64,000 nucleotides of DNA, taken from positions 14,807,410-14,871,409 of the forward strand of contig NC_135556.1 of NCBI RefSeq assembly GCF_964340395.1, written 5' to 3'. The stretch comes from Glandiceps talaboti. Its lineage: Eukaryota; Hemichordata; Enteropneusta; Spengelidae. Position numbers and translations under genes: made by a program. Below, one piece after another: positions 12,423 through 35,250 of the stretch. The notes under the pieces are model-generated. The model searched no databases. It was not told where the DNA came from and was given only the letters and a program-made list of their open reading frames with translations. Numbering within the stretch: the stretch's first letter is position 1; each line of letters starts with the position of its first letter.

Positions 12423-14654
12423 CAAACGGGATCCTGTTTTTTTGTTTCCTTTCTTTGTCAGCACAGATTAGGTGCCATAATTTGATAGTTTTATTTCTTC
12501 TGGTCAATTAATACAATTGTGATAATTCTGTGAACATTGTGTATTACACTACAAGGGGCACCTTATTATGGTCTCTAATTATCAATTACAATCAGTCAAC
12601 CTTTTCAGACACCCTAGGCCATTAGAAAATTTGTGTAGGCTAAATGATGCCATTTTTATCAGAGTACAATTCTCACTGCAGATCTACATCATAGATGACA
12701 TCACTTGCCAAAATGCGTATTTGTTGATCAGTATGATCAAATATTGGGATTTGATTTCTGGTAAATACAGTGCAGAATCATCATTAGTAAGTTAGGAAAC
12801 GTCATTCACAGGTCAGTAACATCACAAACAGTTACTTGAGAGGCTCGCCACATCTGTGATATTGAATTATAATCAGTAAGTTAGGGAGCTTTTCCACATA
12901 GCCATACTACAGAGTACAACTATCCAAATAACTGTTTTGCATATATAATTAACTGTTTAACATGCTGTGGAATATTTTCTTTGCAAAAAAATGTATTTCT
13001 TGCTGAAAACAAGTGGGAGCAATATTGCTTGCTCAGGTACTTTTAATTGAATCAGATATTGAAAAAGTCTCTTTGGCGAGGCATCTACAACTTAGCGATA
13101 TGAAGTGCAATTATCAACAATAATTTTTATCATGCATCTGTGTGGGGATTTTGCATACATAATTAGTTGTTTTACATATTAGGCATCTGAACATCAACAA
13201 ATGCGTGTGGTCAAGATATTGCTGTAGATACAACTTGTCACTGGTTGCAGATGACATTATATATTTGAATGAACAGTACTACTATGTTCCTATTTGTTAT
13301 ACGTGTTTCGAATAAAAAAAATTATGAGGTTTTTTGCTTATAAAGTTTTAGTTAAGCCACAAAATGGAAATTTACATAGCTGTGATGGTCTTGATGAGTT
13401 TGTTCACAAAACTGTATTTCAGCCAGGAAGAGAAACCCCTATCACCACAACCTGCCGAATGAATGCATTACTCCTGGAAATTTTAATTATTTGACAGTAT
13501 TTGTTGAACCAAATTGCTTGGGAATAAGAGACAGTGTTGTAACCGGATTGTCTTAAGTTGTTTCATACATGATAGAGTTTCAGGTCATTTATTTTCGTCA
13601 CCGTGAAGTGATAAAGTCTGTAACCGAATACCGAATGGTGGACTATGGTAAATATGTAATGAGCACTAAAACATGTGTAGAGCAAATTGGTAGTGTTACA
13701 GCATCAGCATGGTGACACAATGACTTGAATGAGGCCAAGCAACCAGATTGGCATTTTATGTCCTAAATAGCTAACAACTAGTGAGACCTCTACCAGTTGC
13801 AAGACTGAATACAACAGGTTTTATTAAATGGACTAACATACAGATATTGCAGTATCCAACAGAAGTAACCACCAAGAACTGAAAGTTACCGAATGCGTCG
13901 TCCCTTTACATGTAAATTATTGTTGCTCAATATTTTTCGTGATGTAGCAACGGGATAATCTGTTAAATATGATGCAGAAATAAATAATGATGCCAATCCA
14001 TATTTTGCAGATTTCCGTTGCTGAAAATAATATTGCGCAATAATCCAGTTTTTTGTGGTAAGACCAATTGAAGGAAAATGTATACTAATTTTAATGATTT
14101 TATGTGCAGTTCAAGCACTGATTACAGAGACATGGTTTATAAGGATTTCAAAGAACTAGTGAATTCATTGTATTAGTTCAGATGTTGCAACTTGGTTTGC
14201 TGTGGTATTACTGCATTTTAATTGTCCATTCTTGTGTGACATTGTTATCCCTGGTGAACAGAATTTCTAGAGAAAAAAAATGGCAAAATTCAACAAGCCT
14301 TGAAAAGGTGTCATGAAATAAGTAACAGTCAATGGGAATGGGTGTAAGAAAATGTAAAATTGGCGAACAGTGTTGCACTTTGTGCAAGAAGTTTGTTAAT
14401 ACTGTGAACAATGCTGATTTCAACTTTGATTTTTTTTCCATTTTCGTCCCAACTGTTTATTCTGTTATTTTTGATTTAATAGTGCTTTGTGAGCAGTCTT
14501 TACAAATTGTTTACATGTGAAACAGAGTTGCCGTAGAAAGATGCCATTTGTGACACTGTTCATAAGGACCAACTCTATTTGAAAAGAACCCAGCCATTGA
14601 TTATTTAACATGATATTACGACATTTTTGTGAGAATGGTCAGTGTATACATGAC

Positions 14655-15090
14655 CATACTCAGTGACTATGGGCATGCTCAGTGACTACTTGATACTTAG
14701 TAACTCTGGGCATGCTCAGTGACTACTTGACGATACCTGGTTACTCTGGGGCATGCTCAGTGACTACTTGATACTTAGTAACTCTGGGCATGCTCAGTGA
14801 CTACTTGACGATACCTGGTTACTCTGGGGCATGCTTAGTGACTACTTGATACTTAGTAACTCTGGGCATGCTCAGTGACAACTTGACGATACCTGGTAAC
14901 GCTGGGCATGCTCAGTGACTACCTGACGATACTTAGTAACTCTGGGCATGCTCAGTGACTGACAATATTTAGTAACTCTGGGGCATGCTCAGTGACTATT
15001 TGACGATACCTGTTATCTCTGGGCATGCTCAGTGACTACTTGACTGTACTTTGTGACTCTGGGGCATGCTCAGTATCTGTACGAGTATAC
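14655..15090. repeat. Minisatellite, about 37-41 bp unit, roughly 11 copies
   Basis: Every unit carries GGGCATGCTCAGTGACTACT or a close variant. The intervening part alternates between ACTTAGTAACTCT and ACCTGGTTACTCT types, giving a dimeric period of about 78 bp over the central copies. It lies within the probable CNOT7 3'UTR or just beyond. Confidence 0.88.
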
Positions 15091-15644
15091 CTTGACTGTG
15101 AGCACACTCAGAGACACTACACTTTGTAGCAAATCAACCTTTACATATTTGAACTGCAATGTTTGTGTGACTTTTTTTCACCACACAAGTGCCTTGTGCA
15201 CTGTGTAAATCAATGCAACATATGAAATCTATCCAAGAACATGATCACGAGAGACCGTAAGTAGAGGGTGCCCCAAGTAGTGTTAGTTTTTAGTCTTCTC
15301 TCTATCTAGTCATGTAATGCTTTCAGTTGTCTTTTGTGTTTATGCTTGTAAATACACATTACTACTTATATGATCATTGTGAACCTTTTCTGTCTTTATT
15401 GTTTTGTCTCAGTGAATGAGTCTAAATATGATGGAGCGAGTCAGTGTTTAATATTGATTTTGTGTGCAACTCTGTAGATTTTTTTTTTTTTTTTGTCAGA
15501 ATGGATGACATGAATTCCCAGGTATATGTGTTTTGATGTGAAAGGTGTATTTGTGCAGATTGGTTGATCTCATCTCGTGGGCATGGATTTCTCAGTGTGC
15601 GTCTTGTGTGTAGCACAGTGATGTGGTGGCATGTTGCGTATTAG

Positions 15645-15680
15645 CACCCCCACCCCCCCCCCCCCCCCCCCACCCCCACC
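15645..15680. repeat. Poly-C tract
   Basis: Run of C with a few A interruptions. A proline-rich ORF over it is a tract artefact. Confidence 0.9.
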
Positions 15681-16250
15681 GTTGGTGAAGGCTGCAGGGG
15701 AGTACTATGTTGGGTCCCGTCTGTCCATCTGCAGTAATATGGACATCAATTTATTTCGTAACCATATTTTAACTGATGGCTGCTGTATTTGTCGTAAAAT
15801 TCTGCATAGGAATTAGAAAATTGAAATGTGTTGACAATGAAGACTTGTATATATTATGTATTTAGAGATAGATAGTGGGGAGTCAAGTCTGTGTCCATAG
15901 ATTACTGGTCTATGGTTTGTATATCAAAGCATTTATATGTGTCTGACATGTTGATTTTGTGTTGTAACAAAGCATTGATGTATGTAATGGTGACAAATAT
16001 TCATATGTATGGATGGATGAACTTCAGGTTTGACAACCTTTGTACTAAACAGAGACTTGGCTGAACTCGCATAATTTCCTTATATGTATATCTATAATTA
16101 CTATGTTGAGTGTTGTAGGTTTTACCGTGTACTTTATTACCAACCACTACAAAGGCAGCCATACTTGGAGTGTGTACAGAATTGTAAGGATATTGAAATA
16201 AAAAGTATTATTCGGACAAAATTTCATGGGTTAAAAATGTTTTTAAAAAA

Positions 16251-16256
16251 TTTATT
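16251..16256 (-). terminator. Candidate polyadenylation signal of the Maf gene
   Basis: AATAAA on the minus strand about 100 bp past the Maf stop codon. A second AATAAA overlaps the stop codon itself. Confidence 0.45.
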
Positions 16257-16353
16257 GGTCACTTTTCAGCTAGATTTGACCTACTTCACAGTGGATTGTC
16301 GGAAATGTATACAATGTTGTGGATAGGTAAGGTTGTACAAAAATATTCAAATT

Positions 16354-19300
16354 TCATTTATTTGCATACAATTTGACCAACTCTAGACAGAAATGATGTA
16401 ATGGAAAACCAACGACATTGAAATAGTCGCCTCTAATGCCTTGAACTAGGGTTCCTCCTAGTGCCTGTATTCCATAGCCGCCTGCTTTGTCCCTGGGATG
16501 GAGAAAGGAAGAGAACAATATCCTGAATTAGCATTTCATTCCCTCTTACACCTATCTCAGTATAACTACAGATACATTGAAATCTCCTGGGTAAGTGTTT
16601 CCATATACGTGAATGTGCTATGTCTGTAAAACAAATTCTTTAGTATTATTTCATTAATTTTCTAAGTTGTTGGGTGTGAAGATGTTGTATTCCAGTTACT
16701 AAAGATCCAGCCATTTCTCAGGTAACCACCACAAGAGGGTGCACCAGATTTGGCAAAGTGATGGCTAAAATTTGTGTCATGGCCACTGGTTGCATGAAGT
16801 AGTGAATGAAATGTGTGTGAAAGAACTCTGAATGTCCATAACAGAGTATTACAGTAGTGGTTAGGCATGTTTTGATTATTGGTAGTCACTACTAAAATAG
16901 TATTATGGGAACAATATAGAGAATGTGTGGTAACTTAGTGTTTGCTGTCTTTATGCTACAATACTCTAAGAATCTGGCCCTCACTGCCTGCCAACAAATG
17001 GTGTGTGAACAGCACTCCTAGTGGCCAAACTATGAAATCTTTTATCTTTCCTGTAACTGGCATTGTACTTATGATAACCAGATCTAATCTACCAGTTGTT
17101 TTGACATACATTTGTACTATTATGGGTGTTGTACATTTAGCCCACAACTAATCATGTCAAATAGAGATAGATAGTCTAATATATGTTGGTTTTGTTTATC
17201 ATAATTTTGAACAACTTGCTTTCTCAAAACTTATTTTGGTAATTTTGACTCCTGGTATAATTAGATGTTACTTATAATTATGCTTTAAAATTATTTAAAT
17301 TGTGTAATTTATTTTTAATAGCGTAATAATATAATAGTGATGCAAGTTTTTTACATAATGCTTGACCACAGGTGAAATGTACTAAAGTGCTGTTCAATCA
17401 TTTGTACTTTATATCAGCGTCCTGGGTAGCATACAATCCATGCTGCCTCTGAGGAATCATCACTAAATCCTTCACAGAACAATCTCTATCCTACCAGGTC
17501 CCCATTATATAGAGTTGGGTTGATTTCATCACATTTATGGCTCAAATCTAACCCAATAGGACTTCAACCAACCATAAACATAATGGTAGTAGTGATTTAT
17601 CACTGACAATGTACAGGTTACCCCTCTAACCATCCCCCATCATCTTGACTCAGCATCTGACCTACTTTCAACATCTGACCTACTTTCAACATTTGACCTA
17701 CTTTCAACATCTGACCTACTTTCAACAACTGACCTACTTTCACAATTGCATCATAATACTCCATAACAGATAAGACATCAATGACCCGACTTACATTGGT
17801 TCTCCAGTATCTATATAGGCTTCAATAACTTCTGGAGATAGAGGACAGAGCTCAACTTCAGTAGTTTCCGAAAACTGAACAATTTTGAAAGGATCTTTTG
17901 ATTCACTTTCTGTTGGTGAAGAATGAAATTATCAAATCTTTAGATTAGATCAGATTAACCAAGAAGAAGAAGAAACAAAAGTTTTACATCACCACATAAA
18001 TCAGTCAATTGACATAAGTTTTATGTTACTACAAAAATTAATCATTCAAATGATCAGTCAATCAATTACATGCTCGCTGCCCCCTGTGGTACAAGTCGAT
18101 GATCTAAAATCACTGAACAAACATTGTCACCTCTCCATTAGTGGGTGCTACACATATATTTGACTGTCTCTTACACACATATTACAATGGAAGGCAGGCC
18201 AAATGTTTTCTGTTTTGATTTTGCTATCAGTTCAAGTCAGTTGTATTATCTAAATGAAAGCTATAGAGTACCTGATTTGGAAACCAGTACCATTCCAGTG
18301 TGTACTCTGTGACTTCTTCCACTCAATGACGACAACATCTTGAAAGCATGGTCTTTATTCTCAGGTTTCTCCAAGATTTTATCATCAAGAGACTATCAAG
18401 AAAGATATAAATGTATATTTACTACTAACATATATCCAGAGTACCAGAAATGTTGATGGGTGGGGGTGGGGGTGGGGGGTTGGGGGGTGGGGGGTGGGTG
18501 ACAGGAAAATAATGGGTGCTTATACTTACACATTTTTTGTCAATTAATACTGACAGTCAATATGATTGAATAGGAATTATACCTAAACTTGATTTAAGAT
18601 GTATTTTAATATTTTCCATAAATACCATGGTTTGATTTGTCTGTGTTGTCTAGCATTTCTTACTTACATGTAACGTTATGACTATAAGGATACTATCAGA
18701 ACTTCAGGCACATGAAAGAAGAAAGTCAATAATGACAGGAAATCCGAAGGGTTTTTTGTTTAGCAGTAATATACACAAATAATGATATAGTAGAATAGAA
18801 ATTGATACTTGAAAATAATGATATCTTTAGTTTTATCTGACACAAAACTTGTGTCATTTCTCAGTTTATCATTATATTGGGCTCGGTTAGTTTGGTTGCA
18901 TTGTATTGTATTGTATTGTATTGCATTGTATTGTATTGTATTGTATTGTATCGTATTGTATTGTATTGTATTGTATTGTATTGTATTGTATTGTATTGTA
19001 TTGTATTGTATTGCCCTGTACTGCACTACACTGGGCTAGCTGGGTTGAGTTGGGTTAAGTTGTATTTGCATTGTAACCCACTGCATTGTAAACTAATGTG
19101 TTGGGTTGTATAAATTGTACTGGGCTCAGGGTTAGTTTGGTTGGATTGAGCCATACTGCTTTATACTGCACTACATTGAGTTGGCTGAGTTGGGTTGAGT
19201 TGGGTTAGGTTGTATTGCATAATGTAACCCACTGCATTGTAATCTACCATGTTAGGCTGTATAAATCATGTTATACCTAAACTTAAATTTACATACCACC

Positions 19301-19972
19301 ACAGTATCGGCTCCAATGATAACATCAGGACATCCAGGCTGTAATATACAGAAACAAAATATAGTAATAAGTAATCAAATCAATCAAATCAATGTCATAA
19401 TAACAACATCTGAAGAAACTAGCGTTCCAACAACCACTGCAGGAAACCATGAAACCACTTGCTGAACAGCTCATTCACGTGTTCACTACCCCATCATGAT
19501 GCACAAGTGTCAGTGTGGTGCATTCTGGGTATTTGCATTAGTGTTTGCACTGAGTACGCTACACACCAAGTGAAAGTGCAGGAGAAAACACCACAAGTAA
19601 AAATGTAAAAACTGTAGCACCCACACTGGTACTCGTGTGTCAAGTTATTATATATGACACTAATTACGTGTGCTTATCCAAATGAGTAAACTTCTTTCAA
19701 ACATATGTGTACATTCGCCAAACCTTAGTAAAAATCAATTAATTACTTACACCTTTAAGTCTGTTTGCAACGTCCATAGTTTTATGTCGTGCTGTTTCAT
19801 TCACATAATCAACTGGTGATGCAAAAGATGATTTATCTAAATTTTCTTCAAAACGTGACTTTATCACTTCAAATTTTAGTCCCTGCATGTAAAAAGAAAA
19901 CGACACAGAAATGTTACGTGAGTCAGAACACTATTTCATAATCAAAAAAATGAACTTGGATTCTATCCGATC

Positions 19973-20058
<86 letters not shown>

Positions 20059-20423
20059 CATCATCATCATCATCATCACCACCATCATCACACCACCACC
20101 ATCATCACTGTTGTTGTTGTCATAATCATCACCACACCACCATCACCACCATCACCACCACCACCACCATCACCACCACCACCACCACCATCATCATCAG
20201 GTACATTATTATTGTCACATTTCAACTCACAATATTCCTAAGAATATCCCTTCTCCTTGGTGAACCACTTGCCAACACGATCCGCTGACTTTCAAGTTTG
20301 TGGAGAATGGGTTGCAGCATATCTGCTTGATTTCCAACAGCTATAAAGGGTCTCTTAGTAACAACTAAACTTGCATGCTTCAACAACACTGACTTGGTCA
20401 CGATGATGATCCCTCTAATTGAC
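16354..20423 (-). CDS. Maf-type nucleotide pyrophosphatase (dTTP/UTP-specific type), ASMTL N-terminal-like, 212 aa
   Basis: Maf proteins hydrolyse non-canonical or selected nucleoside triphosphates to the monophosphate plus pyrophosphate. Coding exons on the minus strand: 20231-20320, 19751-19882, 19297-19338, 18272-18392, 17795-17909 and 16354-16492; 639 nt, all phases agree. Family motifs in order: [12 protein letters not shown] (nucleotide-binding SxSPRR), [23 protein letters not shown] with the catalytic Asp, [37 protein letters not shown] and [14 protein letters not shown]. The protein ends LVKLYANK and stops, so the methyltransferase half of vertebrate ASMTL is absent. The start [18 protein letters not shown] aligns with human ASMTL; the exon seems to begin at an acceptor at 20424, leaving 103 nt of leader that is open in frame and could add 5' residues. 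Head-to-head with ABHD18, tail-to-tail with CNOT7. Confidence 0.93.
17350..17575 (-). mobile_element. SINE fragment with conserved central domain
   Basis: The reverse strand shares AATGGGGACCTGGTAGGATA and GCATGGATTGTATGCT with the complete-looking SINE at 36578-36940. The tRNA-like head is not evident. It lies in Maf intron 5. Confidence 0.7.
17654..17743. repeat. 18-bp tandem repeat x 5
   Basis: Unit CATCTGACCTACTTTCAA with one or two changes per copy, in Maf intron 5. Confidence 0.92.
18449..18500 (+). repeat. G-rich tract, G-quadruplex-prone
   Basis: Seven or more runs of four to six G separated by T, in Maf intron 4; the C-rich strand is the transcribed Maf mRNA sense. Many quartet registers are possible. 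Confidence 0.75.
18878..19268. repeat. Tandem duplication of about 240 bp with an internal (TTGTA)n expansion
   Basis: Two copies (about 18880-19123 and 19124-19268) share GGTTAGTTTGGTTG, then GGGTTGAGTTGGGTTA and TAACCCACTGCATTGTAA. The first copy has gained a pentamer array at 18896-19013. Long ORFs over the array come from the pentamer and are not genes. Confidence 0.8.
19973..20205. repeat. Trinucleotide array (ATG)n then (ATC)n/(ACC)n
   Basis: About 28 ATG repeats end at 20056 and are followed by ATC and ACC repeats on the same strand. The junction is therefore an inverted repeat able to fold. It lies in Maf intron 1. Confidence 0.93.
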
Positions 20424-30469
<10,046 letters not shown>

Positions 30470-30639
30470 AGCTGCCTTGGAATCTATGGATCAAATCAAT
30501 GTAAAACATATCATGAAATGACAATGAGATACATGTATAGTAATTTAATATTTTGCATTTTGAGTCAGTTATATCCAGTATCATATACCTAGACTGGACA
30601 AGAATGTGCCCGCAGTTCTGCAATAATTGTTTCCCCTTC

Positions 30640-31050
30640 AGGCACATATTGTCCATATATGGAATAATGCTTGACTAAAATTGGCACACTGTCCAAATAT
30701 GAAATATGGCATGTCCGAAAATGGCACATTGTCCAAATATGGAATATGGCATTACTAATATGGGCACACTGTCCAAACATAAAATATGGAATGGCACACA
30801 GTCCAGCATGTTCAACTATGGCACATTGTCCAAATATGGAATGTGGCATGTCCAAAAATGACACATTGTCCAAATATGGAATGTGGCATGTCCAAAATGA
30901 CACATTGTCCAAATATGGAATATGGCATGTCCAAAAATGACACATTGTCCAAATATGGAATATGGCATGTTCAAAAATGACAAATTGTCCAAATATGGAA
31001 TATGACATGACAAACATTGCACAGTCCAAACATATGGAATGTCCCAATTT
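30640..31050. repeat. Minisatellite, about 38-bp unit, about 10 copies
   Basis: Unit core CACATTGTCCAAATATGGAA followed by TATGGCATGTCCAAAAATG. It starts about 170 bp after the ABHD18 stop, so it is probably in the 3'UTR. The Ile-Pro-Tyr-Leu-Asp ORF on the minus strand is a by-product. Confidence 0.9.
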
Positions 31051-31327
31051 GGCGCACGGTCCGTTTTAAGAGATTGAATGAGAAATGGGTCCTCTTAGCA
31101 TATTTCCAAGAGGCCGGCCCCTTGTCTTATTCCATTGCTCAAATTCAACGTGCCGTGTTCAGATATGGTATATGGCATTTTTTTTGAAAATATGAATCCA
31201 CTTACAGCTGGATGGTTTTCTTCTTTAGAGTACAAGATACATCTTTAAATTCATAAAGTGTTTGCTATATCATATTCCAAACTCTGTGATAAAACCTCTG
31301 GCTCAAACAAGGATTTTGCAGACTTTG

Positions 31328-31405
31328 TTACAGGGCTGTCATATACACCCTCCTTACAGGGCTGTCATATACACCCTCCTTACTTGGCTGTCATATACAC
31401 CCTCC
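31328..31405. repeat. 26-bp tandem repeat x 3
   Basis: Three near-identical copies containing GGCTGTCATATACACCCTCC. Confidence 0.95.
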
Positions 31406-32185
31406 TAAATTGACTGAAAGGTCCGCCGTTGTTTCCACATAATATGTAATATGTGGGGTGGCAATTGGTTACATAAGCACATCAACGACCGATCTTTCAG
31501 TCTACCTCCGCTCCCAAACAGAAGTGTATTTTGCACAATATGGTCCACAAAACTCAAATTATTTCTGTAAGAATCATTATTACGCACACAATAATTGATG
31601 GTTTTGATGTCATGTTTTTAAAAAAAGCTATTCAGAATCAAGTACTGATGGTCTGCTGGTATTAGCTTCTTTTTTCTTTCATATTGAAAGATTACAGGCA
31701 TGTTACCTATTAAAAAGACCAATATTTGTCGCACAATTAGATACATGATAACAGCCATTTATTATTCATAGAATATTATTGCGGTTATTGTAGTTTGCCT
31801 ACAACTACCAGAACAGGATAGTTTATTTAATCTAAATTGTCCAGTCTCCAAATGCAATACAGTAAGACATGGAGAGAGACTCTACAGTAGAGTTGAATTT
31901 CAAACACACGTTAACAGCTGCCAGAAATGAAACTTTCTTGTCATAAAGATGAAAATACTTGTAAAAATATGTATAATGTATTTTGCAGAATATGCTGTGG
32001 TGAACTTGTTGAATGCAAATTTGAAGTTTGAATTCTGCTTTAATACATTGCATGAAATTAAAAAATGTTGTGTAACCATAAAGTTTGCAAGTATGACATT
32101 ACAGTTGTAAGATTAATGTTACAGCACAACATTAATAACATGAATGCAATAGTTTTAAAATGAGAAAACATACAATTATGATATA

Positions 32186-32539
32186 CTACCAAACTAGAGA
32201 GACTATAGAGTTTCTATTAGGCGGCGCAATGTTTTATTACGTCTCACGCGTGTTTTGTTACAAATTACTTAAAACAAAATAGACTGATAGCGTGCAAGCA
32301 TATCAATAGTACATTTTATTTCACTGAACGCAAATCGACATCGCTGTTGGATGAAACAAGGACGATTCATACACACAATTGTTTATTTGTGTTCACTGTG
32401 AGATAACATGTAACATTTTATGTGCGTGTGAGCTATCAGTGCCTGTATTTTGTTAGTGTAATTCGTAACAAATAACGCTGTGTGAGATGTACAAAATTTT
32501 GTGCCAAGTTCAAACTCTATAGTCACTCTAGTTTGGTAG
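32186..32539. mobile_element. MITE-like fold-back element with TA target duplication
   Basis: Terminal inverted repeats CTACCAAACTAGAGAGACTA and its near-exact complement, extended by further paired stretches (CGTCTCACGCGTGTTTTGTT near 32240). Flanked by TA on both sides (32184-32185 and 32540-32541), as in Tc1/mariner-type insertions. 354 bp, no coding capacity. Confidence 0.72.
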
Positions 32540-32789
32540 TATCAATCATCCATAATTTTATTTATTACAGTTCACTAAGTATTGCAGCTGATTTTATTGT
32601 GTGGTATTAATTTATTTGTTTGTATGATAACACATTTTCAGTTTGATTTTATGATTTGTTTACATCAGTAATCCTCATTAGATGTTTGTTTTGATTTTAC
32701 AAGTTGTAAAACAAGAAATATTCCTGCGTGTATTTAGATTTTAATTCTATCTTCAAATCTACCATCAAATTGCATGGTTTGAAATTAAC

Positions 32790-33075
32790 TTTTTATTTTG
32801 GTGGTCTAATGAGGAACTTGCAAACCCGCCAGCTTGAATATTCGAAATGTTGCATCATGGGAAATATGATGATAAATATGAATCAATCAATATTGTAAAC
32901 AATATTGTTACATTGTTTGTAAACACAAATAAATGAGTCATGGTTACCCTGACCATTGTATGAGTTTTATTCTATCAATAGCTCCAGATTATGTATTATG
33001 ATAACTACAGATAATCCCATAGTCCTTTGCACCTGAGCATGCTCAGTCTGGATTTCAAGTTCCCTTTTGGGGTAC
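32790..33075 (-). mobile_element. Interspersed repeat family R, copy 1
   Basis: The reverse strand matches 60955-61240 over about 260 bp, with shared blocks ACTGAGCATGCTCAG, GGGATTATSTGT (S is C or G), AATCTGGAGCTA, ACAAACAATGTAACA and CCCATGATGCAACATT. Class not determined (SINE or MITE). Confidence 0.72.
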
Positions 33076-33843
33076 CACTTTCTAAAATTAGTAGCCCAAG
33101 AGTGATGAACAGTAGTCCCATATTCCTCAACTGAAGAGGATACCTCGTTGGAAATATGTGTGCTATTAAAATACTTTAATGTCCCCAAATTCGTGTTCTA
33201 AATCTGTGCGCAATCAAGGGTAACCAAAGTGGGCTACCAGCTGCATTTTATGGTAGTCCTATGACAAGGTTTGGTAGTCTTCGGATGTAGAACTACCATT
33301 AATGTCGACCCTTGCAATGCATGCTTCGCTTTTGAACTTGAAAACAAAGTATATTGACCAATGAGATTTGTCCTTTTCAATGATTCACTGTATTTTGATA
33401 CATGGACCAAGAGTTATTGGCAAAAACTTGTAGAGCAAAACAATGCAATACAAATTAATTCATTAACAGGTAATAAATTATGGATATACCATGAAAGTAC
33501 AAGTAAACAATATGAAATGGACAAATAATTGTGAATAAAATAATTTAATGTTTTAAAGTTGAATTTCAGTTTGTCTTCGTATTTTATTTATACAATGATG
33601 ATGACTCACGTTGCTACATGTTCCAATAGATTGTCAACTCTTATCAGTAATTGTCGTTATTATGTACCAGAGATCACTTGCACTGGTGCGTGCATACATG
33701 TGGTATTTGCACTGCAGTGCAATACTGTAAACATTGCATACCTCCATGCAAAATGAGGATGTGATCGTTCGTTCTTCAGGAAAGTGTGTGATTGCATAAT
33801 GTTATTTGTGTGGAAATTTGTTGTTTCAGATAAACATATGTAA

Positions 33844-34312
33844 TAATAACATACATACACACACGTACGTACATACATACTTGTATACATACATACATAC
33901 ATACATACATACATACTTGTATACATACATACATACATACATACATACATACATACATACATACATACATACTTGTATACATACATACATACATACATAC
34001 ATACATACATACACACGTGCGTACATACGTACGTACGTACGTACGTACATACATACATACATACATACATACATACATACATACATACATACATACATGT
34101 ATACATACATACATACATACATACATGCATACATACACACGTGCGTACATACGTACATACATACATACATACATACATACATACATACATACACTCATGC
34201 ATGCATACATACATATATATATATGTATACATACATACACGCATGCATGCATGCATACGTACATACATACATACATACATACATACATACATACATACAT
34301 ACATACATACAC
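33844..34312. repeat. Tetranucleotide array (ACAT)n with (ACGT)n patches
   Basis: 470 bp of ACAT repeats broken by ACTTGT, CACACGTGCG and ACGTACGT patches that recur about 120-130 bp apart (34011 and 34137), showing duplication of larger blocks. Confidence 0.95.
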
Positions 34313-34431
34313 ATAATTGCACTATATTGAAAATGTACATACATTTATTTTTTTCTGCATAGCATGTAAACAAATACCCATAGTTTCCAACAAAGGAAAT
34401 AATTATTCACTTGACACGTTGTACATCTGTG

Positions 34432-34447
34432 CCCCCCCCCCCCCCCC
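34432..34447. repeat. Poly-C tract
   Basis: 16-bp C run. Confidence 0.9.
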
Positions 34448-34924
34448 ACTTCAGGAGAAGCATTTTATTATACAATTCCTTATTACTAGTATAGCAACTA
34501 TTTTCTATAAAAATATTCTACAATATCCTTACATATACTCTATAATATAACATAATTTTATAATATTGATAATGCTGTACATTCTATTTACATATTTAAT
34601 TGGAGTTGTTAACATTTGTTTAAAAAGGTAAATCCGATACACAACTGAAATGAGTGAAAAAAATATTTACATCCAAAAATACATAACATATTATTTTTTT
34701 CTTGTAGAGGTCTTTGATGTGTCTTAACTTTCCTAGAGTGGTTTTTAGATAATTAATATCTTATCTTCACTCATATGTATATGTAATAAAAGTTGTTATA
34801 TTCAAATTGCATAGACATGATGGGTTAAGAACATGGAGTAAAACATAATTGTAAAATTTGTAGTGGTTAAAAATTGTCTAGGACTTCTTGTAAATTGTTG
34901 ATCAGAAGAAGATTGCCATCTTAC

Positions 34925-35250
34925 CACAGGGTAAAGGACAAATAATCAATTTTGTACTCGCGATTTTCCGGATTTCTAATATTATTTTCTGTATATTTCA
35001 AATAAAGTTTTAAATACTGTTTCCTCTCACTGTTTTTTTCTATTTCCTACCTGATATCAATGTCTTATCTGAGTTTATCAGCTTTGCATTAATTAGTAGC
35101 TTGCTAGAACAAACTCACTATTTGCCCAAATTAACGCATTATGCCGTGAGTGTAAACATCTACTGATCCGACTAGTGGTAATACACCGTGTAATATTAGA
35201 AATCCGGAAAATTGCGAGTACAAAATTGGTAATTTGTCCTTTACCCTGTG
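34925..35250. mobile_element. Fold-back/MITE element with 7-bp target duplication
   Basis: Inverted arms of about 70 bp: CACAGGGTAAAGGACAAAT at the left end and ATTTGTCCTTTACCCTGTG at the right, plus the inner pair TTTTCCGGATTTCTAATATT. Flanked by ATCTTAC on both sides (34918-34924 and 35251-35257). The CAGGG-type end and 7-8 bp duplication suggest hAT relatives. It lies 58 bp beyond the stop codon of gene A, so probably inside its 3'UTR. Confidence 0.78.

Larger units (their letters stand above)
12423..16250. other. CNOT7 3' flank / probable long 3'UTR
   Basis: AT-rich non-coding DNA between the convergent genes CNOT7 and Maf. Possible plus-strand polyadenylation signals are the AATAAA strings near 13310 and 16196, but which one is used cannot be told from sequence. 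Apart from the minisatellite at 14655-15090 and the poly-C tract near 15660, I see no gene. ORFs here are short and have no recognisable similarity. Confidence 0.5.
30470..34917. other. Intergenic region and 3' flanks between ABHD18 and ARM-TIR-SAM gene A
   Basis: No gene recognised. It holds the ABHD18 3' end, two minisatellites (30640-31050 and 31328-31405), a TA-flanked fold-back element (32186-32539), an interspersed repeat (32790-33075), a 0.47-kb tetranucleotide array (33844-34312) and a poly-C tract (34432-34447). The rest is AT-rich without structure that I can support. Confidence 0.55.

Noticed and set aside
33660-34373. Long Tyr/Val/Cys/Met-rich or Ile/His/Thr-rich ORFs (up to 237 codons) on both strands
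   Set aside because: Direct translation of a tetranucleotide array; open on both strands with no other content.
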